NCBI GenBank assembly: GCA_035249305.1
Contig: DATFGQ010000043.1
Coordinates: 53,717 to 117,716 of the forward strand
Reading direction: 5' to 3'
DNA from: DASUNP01 sp035249305
GTDB taxonomy: Bacteria; Acidobacteriota; Blastocatellia; UBA7656
Length of the DNA: 64,000 nt
This document shows positions 1-7,836 of this stretch, piece by piece. The position numbers and the translations under genes are program-made. Each line of letters starts with the position of its first letter. Position 1 is the stretch's first letter. A model generated the notes under the pieces. The model was not told the DNA's origin. It saw only the letters and a program-made list of their open reading frames with translations, and did not search any database.

Positions 1-784
1 CGCGCTTCCCGCTCTCCATCCGCGCGTGCACAACGCCCTGCTCATCTAACTCGATGCCCGTCACCTTCTCGCCGAGCCGGAAGGTTACGCCCTGCCGCCG
101 CAGGTAGAAGCAGAGCGCTTCGAGTATCTCCTGGTCTACGAAGTCGAGGAGAGTCGGCCGCTGTTCGATCACCGTCACCTTGACGCCGAGCGCGGCGAGC
201 ATCGCGGCGTATTCGATTCCGATCACGCCCGCGCCGACGACGATCAGGTCGCGCGGGATCTTATTGACGCGGCCGAGCTGATCGGCGTCCAGAATCTTCT
301 TGCCCTCGAAAGGGATGTCCGACGCGTGCGCGGGCCGCGTGCCGCAGGCGATCAAGACATGGTCGGCCGTGACCGGCGTCACGTCGCCTTCGCGGTCGAC
401 CTCTAATTGGTTAGGCCCCACGAACCGCGCCGCGCCATGTATGATCGCGACGTTATTGCGGATGAGCTGCTGGTTTATGACTTCCTTCTCGCGCTTCCTC
501 ACTACGTCGACGCGCGTCGAAAGGTCGGCGACCGAAATCTCCTGCTTGAGCCTGTAATCCCGCCCGTAGAAGGCGCGCTGGCGAAAGCCCGTGAGGTAGA
601 GAATCGCCTCCCTCAAGGTCTTGCTAGGGATCGTGCCCGTGTGCAGGCAGACGCCGCCTATCATCACCTCGCGGTCTACGATGGCGACCCGCTTGCCGAG
701 CTTGGCCGCGGCGATCGCCCCCTTCTGACCGGCTGGCCCGCTGCCTATGACGACCAGATCGTAGTGATGTGGATTCGTAGTCAT
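1..784 (-). CDS. sthA: Soluble pyridine nucleotide transhydrogenase, partial (3' end off window)
   Basis: This is the N-terminal 261 residues of a flavoprotein disulfide reductase family enzyme; the C-terminus lies beyond base 1. An FAD-binding GSGPAG motif sits at residues 14-19 and a second Rossmann motif (GAGVIGIE) near residue 185. The redox loop reads GGVCLHTGTIPSK: the first cysteine (C46) is kept but the second is threonine. Lack of the disulfide pair and the GTIPSK signature are typical of SthA, which moves hydride between NADPH and NAD in the cytoplasm, rather than of lipoamide dehydrogenase or glutathione reductase. Two in-frame ATGs exist (790 and 784); 784 gives the better spacing to the upstream GGAG. 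The gene lies 22 bp behind the STAS-like gene, with which it shares a sigma-54-type promoter. Confidence 0.85.
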   Translation of the reverse strand, partial: MTTNPHHYDLVVIGSGPAGQKGAIAAAKLGKRVAIVDREVMIGGVCLHTGTIPSKTLREAILYLTGFRQRAFYGRDYRLKQEISVADLSTRVDVVRKREKEVINQQLIRNNVAIIHGAARFVGPNQLEVDREGDVTPVTADHVLIACGTRPAHASDIPFEGKKILDADQLGRVNKIPRDLIVVGAGVIGIEYAAMLAALGVKVTVIEQRPTLLDFVDQEILEALCFYLRRQGVTFRLGEKVTGIELDEQGVVHARMESGKR

Positions 785-806
785 AGTCATATCTCCGTCC
801 GTTTAT

Positions 807-1100
807 TCAGAGAGTCTCGGCCGAGCGATTCTCGGCGGCGATCTCTTCGATAATCGCTTTTGTCATTACCCGCGTTGCTTTGAGCTCCGCGCCCTCGCGT
901 AACATTCGTTCCAGCAGCCGTCGCCCCTTGTCGTCAACGAAAGTCACTCCCGACAGCTCGACTTTGACCTTCCCGTTGTCGGGCGACGGCCTGGCGTCGA
1001 GCCAGCACTTCTCCAGCTCGTCGACCCACGCGCCCGACAGCGTGCCTTCAACCGTCAGGCACAACGTCGAGCGCTCTCGAAATCTGTTAATTCGAATCAC
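807..1100 (-). CDS. Small STAS-like (anti-anti-sigma type) protein
   Basis: This 97-residue protein starts at a GTG codon 9 bases after a strong GGAGG (plus-strand 1110-1114). Its pattern of beta strands and helices, with the segment VKVELSGVTFVDDKGRRLLERM at residues 45-66, resembles a single STAS domain of the SpoIIAA type. The usual phosphorylatable serine after the central D is replaced (FVDDKG), so classic regulation by a serine kinase is doubtful. It is the first gene of a minus-strand operon with sthA. The leader would be about 20 bases if transcription starts 12 bases past the GC of the sigma-54 element at 1132-1146. A regulatory or scaffold role is inferred from fold resemblance only. 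Confidence 0.65.
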   Translation of the reverse strand: MIRINRFRERSTLCLTVEGTLSGAWVDELEKCWLDARPSPDNGKVKVELSGVTFVDDKGRRLLERMLREGAELKATRVMTKAIIEEIAAENRSAETL

Positions 1101-1131
1101 TGACTTGTTCCTCCAATCGCCGATGCATTGG

Positions 1132-1146
1132 GCAATCTGCTTGCCA
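1132..1146 (-). promoter_or_regulatory. Sigma-54 (-24/-12) promoter for the STAS-sthA operon
   Basis: Read on the minus strand the site is TGGCAAGCAGATTGC. It has GG and GC exactly 10 bases apart and matches the conserved positions of the TGGCAYR-N4-TTGC consensus. Every conserved base is shared with the element at 4106-4120. The predicted start site near 1120 lies just upstream of the GGAGG of the STAS-like gene. The plus-strand reading (GGGCAATCTGCTTGC) is a weaker match that could act divergently. Confidence 0.75.
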
Positions 1147-1226
1147 GAACCGGCCGGACCCGATAACGAAACTCAAGGTGATGAAAGAAAAGGTTTTATT
1201 GTTTTTCAGTGGATGAGGCGGCGGGC

Positions 1227-1290
1227 GTGCCGAAAGAAGTGCCGAATGAGGCGTGCCGATATATCATCGAACGTGCCGATATAATCGCAC
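1227..1290. promoter_or_regulatory. Repeated GTGCCGA activator sites overlapping the activator's own -10 box
   Basis: Four direct GTGCCGA copies start at 1227, 1239, 1253 and 1273. The last two extend into imperfect dyads of the form CGAT-N3/5-ATCG. They lie about 80-130 bp upstream of the minus-strand sigma-54 promoter, the usual distance for enhancer-binding protein sites. A perfect TATAAT at 1280-1285 abuts the fourth copy and would start transcription near 1292, ahead of the activator gene. Bound activator could therefore both switch on STAS-sthA and repress itself. The TATAAT has no good -35 partner. Confidence 0.6.
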
Positions 1291-1310
1291 CGGGCATCGG
1301 GGACTGTGCT

Positions 1311-3959
1311 ATGATTGTCGCCACTCTGAAAGCTATGGACGCTGGCTCAGTACAATCAAAGCTCAACATCAGGCTCCAGCAGTATCAGGCTCTGGCCCAG
1401 GCCGCAGAATCGATAGCCGCTCACCGCGACCTGAAATCGTTGCTCAAAGTCCTGAAAGAAAGATTACAGGTCGCCGTCCAGTTTGACGCCGTACAGATAT
1501 TCCTTTATGACCCGGAACATAACGTGATGCGCAGACACGTTCTGGAGTCGGTCAACCTGCCGAGCGGTCATGCGCTGCCAGACCTGGTTATCGAAGAGTC
1601 GCTCGCCGGGTCGGTTTGGCAATCACAGCAGCCCCTGCTGATGACCGATCTCGGTTCTTACGAGAGTCGCTACCCGCGCATCATCGCCGAGCTGCGCCAG
1701 TACGGGGTCAAGACCGCCTACATCCTCCCGCTCACTTCGCAGGGGCGGCGATTGGGCGCGCTCGGGTTTTACAGCCCGCGGGAATCTGCCTGGGGCGCAG
1801 ACGACCAGGAGTTCATCGAAAACGTGGCGAAGCTGGTGGCCGTCGCGGTCGACGACACCATCAACTTTGAAAGCGCCCGCGCGGCCAGCGTAGAGCTGAA
1901 GCACAATCTGGAACACATGCGGCTGATGCTCAAAATCACTACCGCGGTTGTCTCGGAGTTGGACCTGCGCGAGCTGCTCACGGTCATCTCTTCGAGCATC
2001 CGCGAGGTGATCGAGGTCGACATAGTAACGGTGGCGCTGTTCGATCAGGAAAGCGGCCAGTTGCGCACTATAGCGACCGACGCCGGGCCGGGGAGTCCTG
2101 CCAGGAGCGAAGGGTTCCTGGTCCCGCTCGAAGGCACGCCCGCCGGTTTAGCCTTCACCTCCGGCCAGCCGGTCCTGTTCGATAAGTTGGACCTGAACAG
2201 ATTCACATCCGATGTGTCGAGGCGGGTCTACGAGATCGGTTACAGGGCGGGCGGCAGCATCCCCCTGATCGCGAAGGGGCGCAAGCTGGGCATATTGGCC
2301 TTCGCAAGCAAACGCGAGAATGGCTTTTCCGATAGAGACAAAGACTTGTTGTGCCAGGTCGCAAACCAGATCGCGATCGCCGTCGACAACGCGCTCAACT
2401 TCGAGCGCGCGCGCAAGGCGGAGCAGCTCGCGCGACAACAGTCCGAGCGGCTGGAGCTGCTGCTTGAGATCAACAACGCCGTGGTATCGAACCTCGACGT
2501 GCAGAGCCTGATGAAGACCATCTCGTATTGCCTCGCTAAGGTGTCGAACTACGACACCGTGGGGCTTGCTCTTTACGATCCCGAGAGCAATCAATTGCGC
2601 GCGTACTCCAACCCTACTGACCAGGCGTTTATTGACGAAGGGCAGCCGATCCCCTTCGAAGGCTCCGCGCCCGGCCTTGCCTTCACGACGGGCAAGCCGG
2701 TCCTGCTCGACCGGTATGAGGGCGAGCCGCTCGACTCGGAATTCACCCTGCGGTTCCGCCGGGCGGGTTTCAAGTCGGGCGGCGCAGTCCCGCTCATCGT
2801 CCATGGCCGCAAGCTCGGCATCCTCGGGTTCGCCACACTTCGCGAGGTCAAATTCTCTGACGAAGAAGTGGAGATGCTTTGCCAGATCGCAAACCAGGTC
2901 GCGATCGCCGTCGAGAACGTCCTGGCCTTTCGCGAGATCGAGGCGCTCAAGAACAAACTCGCTAGCGAGAAGCTCTACCTCGAAGACGAGATCCGCACCG
3001 AACGCAACTTCGACGAGATCATCGGCAGCAGCGCGGCGCTCAAGAGGATACTCAGGCAGGTCGAGACGGTCGCGCCGACCGATTCCACGGTCCTGATCCT
3101 CGGCGAGACGGGCACGGGGAAGGAGCTGATCGCGCGCGCCATCCACTCGTTGAGCGAGCGGCGCGAGCGCACGATGGTGAAGCTGAACTGCGCGGCGATA
3201 CCGACGGGCCTGTTAGAATCGGAGCTCTTCGGCCACGAGAAGGGGGCGTTCACCGGCGCGATCTCTCAACGCATAGGGCGGTTCGAGCTGGCGCACAAGG
3301 GCACGCTCTTTCTGGACGAAGTGGGCGACATCCCGCTCGAATTGCAGCCGAAACTTCTGCGCGTGCTCCAGGAGCAGGAGTTCGAGCGGCTCGGGAGCAC
3401 GCGCACGCAGCGCGTCGACGTGCGCCTGGTCGCCGCCACCAACAGCGATATTGAACAGATGGTCGCCGAAAAGAAATATCGCGGCGACCTCTATTACCGG
3501 CTCAACGTCTTCCCGATCACGATCCCGCCGCTGCGCGAGCGCGTGGAAGACATACCGACGCTTGCGCGGTTCTTCACGCAGAAGTATGCGCGGCGTCTGA
3601 AGAAGCGCATCGAGTCTATACCGGCCGAGGCGATGGCCGCGCTGACGGCCTATCGCTGGCCCGGCAACGTGCGCGAGCTCGAACACTTCATCGAGCGCGC
3701 GGTCATAATCACGCAAGGCCCTGACCTTGATGTCTCTCTGTCAGAGTTGAAGCCGTCCGCGCCGGTCGCTCCCGCGAGCGTCGCCCCGGCGAGTCTCTCC
3801 ACGCTCGAAGCCGCCGAACGCGAACACATACTGCGCGCGCTCAACGAAGCCAACTGGGTCGTCGGCGGCCCGAAGGGCGCGGCCGCGCGGCTCGGCATGA
3901 AAAGAACGACTCTGCAATCTAGAATGCAGAAGCTCGGCCTTGACCGCGCGGGGTCGTAA
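1311..3959 (+). CDS. Sigma-54-dependent activator with three GAF domains (GAF3-AAA+-Fis)
   Basis: This 882-residue enhancer-binding protein has three tandem GAF sensor domains at roughly residues 28-190, 204-366 and 384-546. A short coiled linker and a sigma-54-interacting AAA+ domain follow. Walker A (GETGTGKE) begins near residue 598, the GAFTGA loop that contacts sigma-54 is at 645-650, and Walker B is TLFLDE. The C-terminus carries a Fis-type helix-turn-helix (AARLGMKRTTLQSRM). It hydrolyses ATP to open sigma-54 polymerase at target promoters. The start at 1311 is chosen because GGGGA lies 7 bases upstream and a TATAAT at 1280-1285 would give a 19-base leader. An upstream in-frame ATG at 1209 would put the operator repeats inside the coding region. 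The GAF ligand is unknown; FhlA-like sensing of redox state or a small molecule is possible. Confidence 0.9.
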   Translation: MIVATLKAMDAGSVQSKLNIRLQQYQALAQAAESIAAHRDLKSLLKVLKERLQVAVQFDAVQIFLYDPEHNVMRRHVLESVNLPSGHALPDLVIEESLAGSVWQSQQPLLMTDLGSYESRYPRIIAELRQYGVKTAYILPLTSQGRRLGALGFYSPRESAWGADDQEFIENVAKLVAVAVDDTINFESARAASVELKHNLEHMRLMLKITTAVVSELDLRELLTVISSSIREVIEVDIVTVALFDQESGQLRTIATDAGPGSPARSEGFLVPLEGTPAGLAFTSGQPVLFDKLDLNRFTSDVSRRVYEIGYRAGGSIPLIAKGRKLGILAFASKRENGFSDRDKDLLCQVANQIAIAVDNALNFERARKAEQLARQQSERLELLLEINNAVVSNLDVQSLMKTISYCLAKVSNYDTVGLALYDPESNQLRAYSNPTDQAFIDEGQPIPFEGSAPGLAFTTGKPVLLDRYEGEPLDSEFTLRFRRAGFKSGGAVPLIVHGRKLGILGFATLREVKFSDEEVEMLCQIANQVAIAVENVLAFREIEALKNKLASEKLYLEDEIRTERNFDEIIGSSAALKRILRQVETVAPTDSTVLILGETGTGKELIARAIHSLSERRERTMVKLNCAAIPTGLLESELFGHEKGAFTGAISQRIGRFELAHKGTLFLDEVGDIPLELQPKLLRVLQEQEFERLGSTRTQRVDVRLVAATNSDIEQMVAEKKYRGDLYYRLNVFPITIPPLRERVEDIPTLARFFTQKYARRLKKRIESIPAEAMAALTAYRWPGNVRELEHFIERAVIITQGPDLDVSLSELKPSAPVAPASVAPASLSTLEAAEREHILRALNEANWVVGGPKGAAARLGMKRTTLQSRMQKLGLDRAGS

Positions 3960-3970
3960 CCGCACTCTGT

Positions 3971-4022
3971 CGCGCCGAAAACTCGGCTCGCGCCGAAAGC
4001 TCGGCACAAAATTGATCGGCAC
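3971..4022. promoter_or_regulatory. Tandem palindromic activator sites (GCCGA-N4-TCGGC)
   Basis: Two adjacent 18 bp repeats, CGCGCCGAAAACTCGGCT (3971-3988) and CGCGCCGAAAGCTCGGCA (3989-4006), differ at two positions, and each holds the palindrome GCCGA-N4-TCGGC. A third half-site, TCGGCAC, lies at 4016-4022 and is the reverse complement of the GTGCCGA repeats before the activator gene. The cluster is 85-135 bp upstream of the sigma-54 promoter at 4106-4120. There is no T-run after the palindromes, so a terminator role for the activator gene is less likely. Confidence 0.7.
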
Positions 4023-4105
4023 TTCTTTCCGTCACCTACCGGCTCTCCGACGTAAATCATAATTCTCTCTTCAACTTGACCTCTTCTCCTCAGGCTCGTC
4101 TCTTC

Positions 4106-4120
4106 TGGCAAGGCGATTGC
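4106..4120 (+). promoter_or_regulatory. Sigma-54 (-24/-12) promoter for the 4168-10353 operon
   Basis: The site TGGCAAGGCGATTGC has the GG-N10-GC spacing and all conserved bases of a sigma-54 promoter. It shares TGGCAAG-N4-TTGC with the minus-strand promoter at 1132-1146. Transcription should begin near 4132, about 35 bases before the DUF4136 start codon. Confidence 0.8.
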
Positions 4121-4167
4121 CCTACACCCCCGCGTAGCAAATTAAATTGACCGAGAGGAGAAAGATA

Positions 4168-4692
4168 ATGAAGAGAGTTCGCTTTTTATTTAGCTGTAGC
4201 CTTTTGATGATGGCGTGCGCCGTCGCCGCCCAGGCTCAATCGGTGCAGACAGACTATGACCGTTCGTTTAATTTCGCCGCGCTCAAGACGTATGGCTTCT
4301 ATCAACAGGAGCGCGCGCCGGGCGACCCGCTGGCGGCGAGCCCGTTGAACGACCGCCGCATACACAACGCGCTCGATTCGCAACTGAGAGCCAACGGCTT
4401 TGCCCCGAGCGGGAAGCCGGACTTCCAGATCGCCTACTACGTGACGACGCGCAAGGGGCTCGACATTCGTGACAACCGCTTCGGCATATTGCAGAGGATG
4501 GGCAGCGTTAACGTGAGCCAGGTGACCGAGGGAACGATAGTAGTGATCTTCGTCGACAGCGCGACGCGGCAGGAAGTGTGGCGCGGGCTCGTGACGGGGG
4601 AGATCAACGCGAAGGACCTCGAAAAGGATGTCAACAAGGGCATGGCCAAGCTCGTCGAGAGGTTCTTAAAAGATCGGGCGGCCAAGAAGTAG
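4168..4692 (+). CDS. DUF4136 family secreted protein
   Basis: This 174-residue protein has an N-terminal signal peptide (hydrophobic core LFSCSLLMMACAVAAQA). The mature part shows DUF4136 hallmarks: an early DYDRSFNFAALKTYGF stretch, an Asn-rich dimer-like region and a C-terminal REVWRGLVTGEI segment. Such proteins are exported, often lipid-anchored, and have no known activity. The ATG at 4168 has GGAG 7 bases upstream; an in-frame TTG at 4147 is rejected. It is the first gene downstream of the sigma-54 promoter and lies 19 bp before the next gene. Because the GAF3 activator probably controls the promoter, an envelope stress role is a reasonable inference. Confidence 0.85.
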   Translation: MKRVRFLFSCSLLMMACAVAAQAQSVQTDYDRSFNFAALKTYGFYQQERAPGDPLAASPLNDRRIHNALDSQLRANGFAPSGKPDFQIAYYVTTRKGLDIRDNRFGILQRMGSVNVSQVTEGTIVVIFVDSATRQEVWRGLVTGEINAKDLEKDVNKGMAKLVERFLKDRAAKK

Positions 4693-4711
4693 CCCCGTCA
4701 GGGAGATCATT

Positions 4712-5404
4712 ATGAAGAAAGGTGCTTTTCGATTCGCAATCGGAATGGGGGTGGTGACGGGGCTGCTGACGAGCGTCGCCATCTCCTCACAAATGGATCA
4801 GAAGTTCGCCCAGGCGCAGCGGCAGAACGCGCAGGCGCTGAGGCAATACACATGGAAGTCGCGCACAGAGATTCAAAAGGGGGGCGAGACGAAAAACGCT
4901 CAGGTGAACCAGATGCGCTACGGGGCTGACGGCGCGATCGAGAAGACGCTTGTCGCTAGCACGCCGCAGCAGAAGCTGCCGACGCGCGGCCTGCGGGGGC
5001 TCATCGCTCAAAAGAAGAAAGAGGACTTCTTAGAGACGCTCGACGGCTTGACGAAGCTTGCCAGGTCTTACGGCGAGCTCGCGCCGGACGTGATGGAGCG
5101 CTTCATGGCGGCGGCAGTCGTGACGCCTGAGATGGGGAGCGAGCAGAAGTTGATTCGCATCAGCGGCGGCGGCGTGCTCCAGCCGGGCGATTCGATGACG
5201 GTCTGGGTCGATGCGGTGACGCGCCGCATGCGGAAGGTGGAAGTTCAGACTGCGCTTGAGGGTAAGCCCGTCAGAGTCGTCTCGGATTTTCAAGACCTGC
5301 CGGCAGGCCCGACCTACATGGCGCGCTCGGCCGTCGACTACCCGAGCAAAGAGCTGACACTAATCACAGAGAACTTCGACTACGAGTCGCTGATAAAGAG
5401 GTGA
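4712..5404 (+). CDS. Exported protein of unknown function, LolA-like C-terminal half
   Basis: This is a 230-residue protein with one N-terminal hydrophobic segment (residues 8-26) that could be a signal peptide or anchor. A polar, Gln-rich stretch follows. The last 90 residues alternate charged and hydrophobic residues (for example SMTVWVDAVTRRMRKVEVQT) in a way that recalls the beta-sheet of LolA/LppX-type lipoprotein carriers. I do not recognise a specific family, and the LolA resemblance is by eye only. GGGAG sits 6 bases before the ATG. The stop overlaps a possible GTG start of the next gene (GTGA), which indicates translational coupling inside the sigma-54 operon. Confidence 0.7.
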   Translation: MKKGAFRFAIGMGVVTGLLTSVAISSQMDQKFAQAQRQNAQALRQYTWKSRTEIQKGGETKNAQVNQMRYGADGAIEKTLVASTPQQKLPTRGLRGLIAQKKKEDFLETLDGLTKLARSYGELAPDVMERFMAAAVVTPEMGSEQKLIRISGGGVLQPGDSMTVWVDAVTRRMRKVEVQTALEGKPVRVVSDFQDLPAGPTYMARSAVDYPSKELTLITENFDYESLIKR

Positions 5405-5406
5405 AT

Positions 5407-7818
5407 ATGAAATCGATTTCGGCAAAACTCATTCTTGCGCTCGTCGCAATTTTTGTATGCGTCGCGGCGTCTCAAACCTCATCGGCCCAGACCGCGCCGA
5501 CTGACAAGGGCTGGCCGCGTAAGTTCGTAAGCCCCGCGGGCACGTTCTCGGTTTATCAACCGCAGATCGAGCAGTGGCGGGGCAACCGGTTCGAGGCGCG
5601 CGCGGCGGTCGCTATAGCCGACGGGCAATCGAAGCAGACAACTTACGGAGTCTTATGGTTCACGTCGCGCACAGAGATTGACAAGGTCAACAGGCTGGTG
5701 AGGATGACCGATTTTCGCATCACGAAAGTCAGCTTCCCCACGGCGGCGGAAAGGGCCGCGCACTATCGCGACTTGTTGCAGCAACAGGCGCCTAATGCGG
5801 GCGACGTGATTGCGCTCGACCGCCTCTTAGCCGAGATGGCGATCACCGAGGCCGGAGACGAGAACACCAGGTATCAACTCAAGAACGACGCGCCAAGAAT
5901 CTTCTTCAGCACCAGGACGGCCATCCTGATCTTGATCGATGGCAGCCCCGTGCTGCGCCCGGTCAAGGGGACAGAGCTTAAGCGCGTTATCAACACACGC
6001 GTCCTCATCCTGCACGATGAATCGAAAGGTATGTTCTACCTCCACTTGATGGACGGGTGGATGGAATCGCTGACGGCCACAGGGCCGTGGGTGATAGCGC
6101 AGAAGACGCCCGACGACCTGGAGAAGGCGTTGAAGATTGCCGCAGAGAGCAAGCAGGTCGATCTGCTCGACGGGGCGGGCGCGGGCTCCGGCCAGACGCA
6201 GCCGTCGCTGAAACAGGTCGCAAGGACCGGACTGATCCCTAGCATTTACACGAGCACCGAGCCGGCTGAATTGATCCAGACGATGGGCGACCCGCAGGTC
6301 GCGTCGATCGAAGGGACGCGGCTCATCTACGTGACGAATACCGAGAACGACATCTTCGTCGACGTTTCCACGCAGACTCATTACGTGTTGATCTCTGGCC
6401 GGTGGTTCCGGTCTGAAACGATGAATGGGCCGTGGAGTTATGTGGCCGGCGGCTCGTTGCCGGCCGATTTCGCGCGGATTCCCGCGACTCACGCGAAGGC
6501 CGATGTCCTCGTTTCGGTGCCTGGTACACCGCAGGCTAAAGAAGCAATGATCGCTAACAGCATTCCGCAGACCGCCACGATCACGCGGAGCGCGGCGAGC
6601 CTTACGATCAGCTATGACGGGCCGCCGCAGTTCAAACCGATTGAGAGCACATCGCTACAGTACGCCGTAAACACCGCAACGCCTGTCATCGCGGTGAGCG
6701 CGGCGAGCTACTACGCTGTGAAGAATGGCGTCTGGTTCGTTGCCGGTTCGCCCGCAGGCCCGTGGGCCGTAGCGAGCTCTGTGCCGGCCATCATCTACAC
6801 GATTCCGCCGAGCTCGCCGCTGCATCACGTGACTTACGTTAAGGTCTACGGTGCGACGCCGGAGGTGGTCTACGTCGGTTACACGCCGGGCTATTACGGG
6901 ACGGTAGTCTCTTCGGACAACGTGGTTGTGTACGGGACGGGCTGGTACTTCCCGCCGTACATCGGCGGCTACTGGTACGGATGGGGTTGGACCTACGGCT
7001 ACGCCGCGGGCTTCGCCTGGAGCACGTATGCCGGGTGGGGCGTGGCCTTCGGCGTGGGTTACGGTTGGAGTTCTTACTACTATCCGGGCGCGTGGTACGC
7101 GGCGGCCGGGTGGGGCTACTACCCCGCGGCGTGGGGCGGCGTCGCGGCCGCGAACGTCTACGGGCAATGGGGGAATGTTGCTTACTCAGGGGCGAGGGCC
7201 GCATGGGCGAACCCTTACACGGGCAACGTCGGCTATGGCAGCGCTTACTCGGGAGTGAATATAGCGACGGGCACGAGGTATAACGGTCGCGGTTTCACGA
7301 ACACCAACGTCTACACCGGGACGACGGTTTCCGGTGTTGGTGGTGTCGCTTACAACCCGAACACCGGAAGAGTCGCCGCGGGTCAAGCCGGAGCGGTGAG
7401 CAACGCATACACCGGCAACGGCGCGGCCGGGGCGCGAGGCGTCCACTACAACCCTCAAACGGGAGTTATCAGCGGCGGCGCGGTCGGCGCGACGTACAAC
7501 GCGGACACGGGGAAGGTCACGGCAGGCGGCAGAGGCTTCGCGTACAACACGAATACGGACACCGGCGTTGTGGTCGGCAAGAACAACGTCTACGCGGGGA
7601 GGGATGGCGAAGTCTACCGCTACAACAAGTCGAGCGGCCTGGAGCAGCACACGAGCGACGGCTGGTCGTCGGTAAGGCGTCCCTCGGACAACCAGTCTTT
7701 TCATAACCAGCAATCGGCGCGGGCCGCGGGGCAGCAGCGGTGGGAGAACTTCCGCTCAGGCAGTCGCAGCGGCGGCGCGCAGCGTAGCAGCGGCATGCGT
7801 TTCGGCCGCCGCCGTTGA
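5407..7818 (+). CDS. Secreted protein with aromatic/Gly-rich core and YN-TG repeats
   Basis: This 803-residue exported protein has a signal peptide ending near residue 30. Its N-terminal 480 residues look globular and repeat short motifs such as 'YVT-T--DIFVDV/YAVNTATPVIAVS' followed by 'WF----GPW'. From about residue 495 to 600 it is extremely rich in Tyr, Trp and Gly (for example GYWYGWGWTYGYAAG). A tail of repeats follows with the pattern YN-(x)-TG-x-V-x-GG, ending in an Arg/Ser-rich tail. Acidobacterial and proteobacterial relatives are, from memory, often labelled 'carbohydrate-binding family V/XII', which I cannot verify. The start is placed at ATG 5407, just after GAGGTG; a GTG at 5401 overlapping the previous stop is the alternative. 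Surface exposure or a matrix role is inferred. Confidence 0.75.
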   Translation: MKSISAKLILALVAIFVCVAASQTSSAQTAPTDKGWPRKFVSPAGTFSVYQPQIEQWRGNRFEARAAVAIADGQSKQTTYGVLWFTSRTEIDKVNRLVRMTDFRITKVSFPTAAERAAHYRDLLQQQAPNAGDVIALDRLLAEMAITEAGDENTRYQLKNDAPRIFFSTRTAILILIDGSPVLRPVKGTELKRVINTRVLILHDESKGMFYLHLMDGWMESLTATGPWVIAQKTPDDLEKALKIAAESKQVDLLDGAGAGSGQTQPSLKQVARTGLIPSIYTSTEPAELIQTMGDPQVASIEGTRLIYVTNTENDIFVDVSTQTHYVLISGRWFRSETMNGPWSYVAGGSLPADFARIPATHAKADVLVSVPGTPQAKEAMIANSIPQTATITRSAASLTISYDGPPQFKPIESTSLQYAVNTATPVIAVSAASYYAVKNGVWFVAGSPAGPWAVASSVPAIIYTIPPSSPLHHVTYVKVYGATPEVVYVGYTPGYYGTVVSSDNVVVYGTGWYFPPYIGGYWYGWGWTYGYAAGFAWSTYAGWGVAFGVGYGWSSYYYPGAWYAAAGWGYYPAAWGGVAAANVYGQWGNVAYSGARAAWANPYTGNVGYGSAYSGVNIATGTRYNGRGFTNTNVYTGTTVSGVGGVAYNPNTGRVAAGQAGAVSNAYTGNGAAGARGVHYNPQTGVISGGAVGATYNADTGKVTAGGRGFAYNTNTDTGVVVGKNNVYAGRDGEVYRYNKSSGLEQHTSDGWSSVRRPSDNQSFHNQQSARAAGQQRWENFRSGSRSGGAQRSSGMRFGRRR

Positions 7819-7836
7819 TTCGTAAGGGAGGAGAGT

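Noticed and set aside
2148..3146. Long minus-strand open frame inside the sigma-54 activator gene
   Set aside because: Shadow of the GAF/AAA+ coding frame; no ribosome binding site or domain.
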